Shown here piece after piece: positions 4,271 through 5,181 of a stretch of 5,181 nt of DNA. Position 1 is the first letter of the stretch. Every line of letters starts with the position of its first letter. Made by a program: the position numbers and the translations under genes. This DNA comes from Terriglobia bacterium. Lineage in GTDB: Bacteria; Acidobacteriota; Terriglobia; UBA7540. The notes under the pieces were generated by a model, which worked only from the letters and a program-made list of their open reading frames with translations, had not been told where the DNA came from and did no database searches. The stretch lies in assembly GCA_020072905.1 (NCBI GenBank), contig JAIQGB010000478.1:1-5181 (forward strand). Reading direction: 5' to 3'.

Positions 4271-4597
4271 CTAATTCGGCAGTCGCCGTTTAGGCCGGAG
4301 CTGATAGTCGTCGATGATCGCCGCGATGCCCCGTTGTGATCCCTTGCGGCGCTGGCGCACGACCTCACCCCGGCAGATCAATTCCATCGGAACTCGGGTC
4401 ACTTCGGCAGGCAACTGGACAGAGAAGGTTACCTGGGTGCCCAGCCGCAAACGCGCGGGGATGGTGATGAAGAGCCCGTTCCCACTTAGATTGGCGGTTC
4501 TCCCCTGGGCCTGTTGACGCTTCCCCGTCGCAGCCTTCCACCGTACGTGTACGGGCAATTGCAAAGGAACTCGACGACTGCCGCGATCCTCATGCAT
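4271..4597 (-). CDS. PilZ-domain protein, c-di-GMP receptor motif intact
   Basis: This is 108 residues from ATG 4597. The frame extends to TTG 4621 (plus eight residues), with GTG 4615 also available; none of the three has a clear Shine-Dalgarno. ATG is chosen because the PilZ domain then starts in the usual place (MHEDRGSRRVPL). The c-di-GMP signature is complete: RxxxR at residues 5-9 (RGSRR) and NxSxxG at 36-41 (NLSGNG), followed by LFITIPARLRLGTQVTFSV and a later strand ICRGEVVRQR. A basic tail (RPKRRLPN) closes the protein. The family binds c-di-GMP and relays it to motility, exopolysaccharide or transcription partners. It is the first gene after acsA on this strand but is separated from it by 272 bp with hairpins, so it probably has its own promoter. 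Partner unknown. Confidence 0.9.
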   Translation of the reverse strand: MHEDRGSRRVPLQLPVHVRWKAATGKRQQAQGRTANLSGNGLFITIPARLRLGTQVTFSVQLPAEVTRVPMELICRGEVVRQRRKGSQRGIAAIIDDYQLRPKRRLPN

Positions 4598-4869
4598 GGA
4601 GGCATGATACCGCACTTTCAAGCCAAGGGGTTAGACCCGATTTGCTGGTTATCCAATCAATAAAATCAGGCTGCCTCGAACAGGCGCTTTCGTGAGATCA
4701 GGCTGAACGTCACCGCTCGCACAATCTGAATCCAGCCAACCCGCTGATTGCCGTGTCCCCTCCTCGGCTCGCGCTGGTTTCCCGACAGCGGGAGCGCGCG
4801 AGACCCGGGTGTTGCTTTCACCCCCGGTCGGCGCCTCACACCGCAGGATTGTGTGCTTTCCGTTGCACG
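4598..4869 (-). other. Intergenic region between acsA and the PilZ gene
   Basis: No convincing gene is seen in these 272 bp. Downstream of the acsA stop are two adjoining stem-loops (4768-4829). Nearer the PilZ gene is an AT-rich patch (about 4640-4668) that could hold a promoter; TTGATT (4660-4655 on the - strand) is a possible -35 box but no good -10 box follows at the right distance. The short sequence ATCAGGCTG occurs twice (starting 4665 and 4696), probably by chance. Confidence 0.35.
4768..4829 (-). terminator. Tandem GC-rich stem-loops downstream of acsA
   Basis: The first stem pairs CTCGCGCT (4768-4775) with AGCGCGCGAG (4793-4802, two bases bulged), with an inner CCCG (4781-4784) / CGGG (4789-4792) stem and ACAG loop. 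The second pairs GACC (4802-4805) with GGTC (4826-4829) and GGGTG (4807-4811) with CACCC (4819-4823), loop TTGCTTT. They lie 40-100 nt after the acsA stop on the transcribed strand. No T-run follows, so this is a possible transcript end or mRNA-stabilising structure and not a textbook intrinsic terminator. Confidence 0.35.
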
Positions 4870-5181
4870 CTAATCTTCGAGCGTGGAGAGGTCGCCAGTG
4901 GGAAGCTTTAGTTCCCACGCCTTCAGGACGCGGCGCATGATCTTGCCGCTGCGGGTCTTGGGGAGTTTTTCGCGGAACTCAATTTCCCGCGGCGCGGCGT
5001 GTGCGGCGAGCTTGCTCCTGACGAACTGCGCGATTTCCTGTTTGAGCTCCTCGCTCGGCTTGTGACCTTCGCGGAGAGCGATAAATGCCTTGATGATCTG
5101 CCCGCGCACCGGATCGGGTTTCCCGATCACGCCCGCTTCGGCCACCGCCGGGTGCTCCACCAAACAACTCTCCACTTCAAA
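4870..5181 (-). CDS. acsA: Acetyl-CoA synthetase (AMP-forming), C-terminal domain, partial
   Basis: These are the last 103 codons of an adenylate-forming enzyme of the ANL superfamily; the N-terminal part lies beyond base 5181. The visible C-terminal lid domain begins FEVESCLVEHPAVAEAGVIG, followed by PDPVRGQIIKAFIAL, PREIEF and LPKTRSGKIMRR. The lysine of SGK (residue 80 of the visible part) is the catalytic lysine of the adenylation half-reaction and the residue regulated by acetylation in Acs enzymes. The end LKLPTGDLSTLED is typical of the shorter AcsA-type acetate-CoA ligases. The enzyme converts acetate, ATP and CoA to acetyl-CoA, AMP and diphosphate in the cytoplasm, feeding the TCA and glyoxylate cycles. 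A related medium-chain or propionyl acyl-CoA ligase cannot be fully excluded from this domain alone, since substrate-specifying residues lie in the missing part. No functional link with the downstream PilZ cluster is evident. Confidence 0.85.
   Translation of the reverse strand, partial: FEVESCLVEHPAVAEAGVIGKPDPVRGQIIKAFIALREGHKPSEELKQEIAQFVRSKLAAHAAPREIEFREKLPKTRSGKIMRRVLKAWELKLPTGDLSTLED

Noticed and set aside
3658..4293. 211-codon + strand frame
   Set aside because: Antisense to the membrane-anchored protein, whose transmembrane helix and ribosome binding site are coherent on the - strand. This frame shows no domain.
4649..4918. 89-codon - strand frame between acsA and PilZ
   Set aside because: It begins inside the acsA coding region in another frame and runs through the stem-loops; composition shows no coding pattern.

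Overview
The window looks like a piece of an Acidobacteriota (Terriglobia/Koribacter-like) chromosome. This is inferred from GC-rich codon use, a cluster of small signalling proteins, a secreted two-domain PEGA protein, an uncharacterised beta-sandwich protein ending in a PGE-L-V-I-FA motif, and dispersed GTAG-footed palindromes next to a decayed REP-associated (IS200-like) transposase. No 16S or other phylogenetic marker is present, so the assignment rests on family resemblance.

Left part, + strand (1-894): the 3' end of a beta-sandwich protein gene (1-387), a cluster of REP-like hairpins (391-498), then a small four-helix membrane protein (514-894). On the - strand lies the C-terminal remnant of a Y1/RAYT transposase (about 937-1200), broken by frameshifts, a stop and a small hairpin insertion. 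Next, also on the - strand, is an exported PEGA-domain protein (1445-2011) with its own Shine-Dalgarno and a possible promoter. A second compound REP-like element sits at 2174-2254.

Right part, all on the - strand, in order of transcription: the last 103 codons of an AcsA-type acetyl-CoA synthetase (5181-4870); a hairpin-rich spacer; a PilZ protein with an intact c-di-GMP motif (4597-4271); a structured 256-bp spacer; a membrane-anchored protein of unknown function (4014-3550); a stand-alone receiver-domain response regulator (3504-3097); a second PilZ protein, also with an intact motif (2986-2687); and, in the same reading frame directly after its TGA, a Trp-rich coding segment of about 130 codons with no normal start codon for its first 45 codons. 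Two PilZ c-di-GMP receptors around a phosphorylation-type receiver suggest a small signalling locus, but no GGDEF, EAL, HD-GYP or histidine kinase gene lies in the window.

The points most worth a second look are the REP-like family with its RAYT remnant, including an apparent small hairpin insertion inside the dead transposase, and the PilZ-TGA-Trp-rich frame continuity. No RNA genes, CRISPR arrays or intact mobile elements were found.
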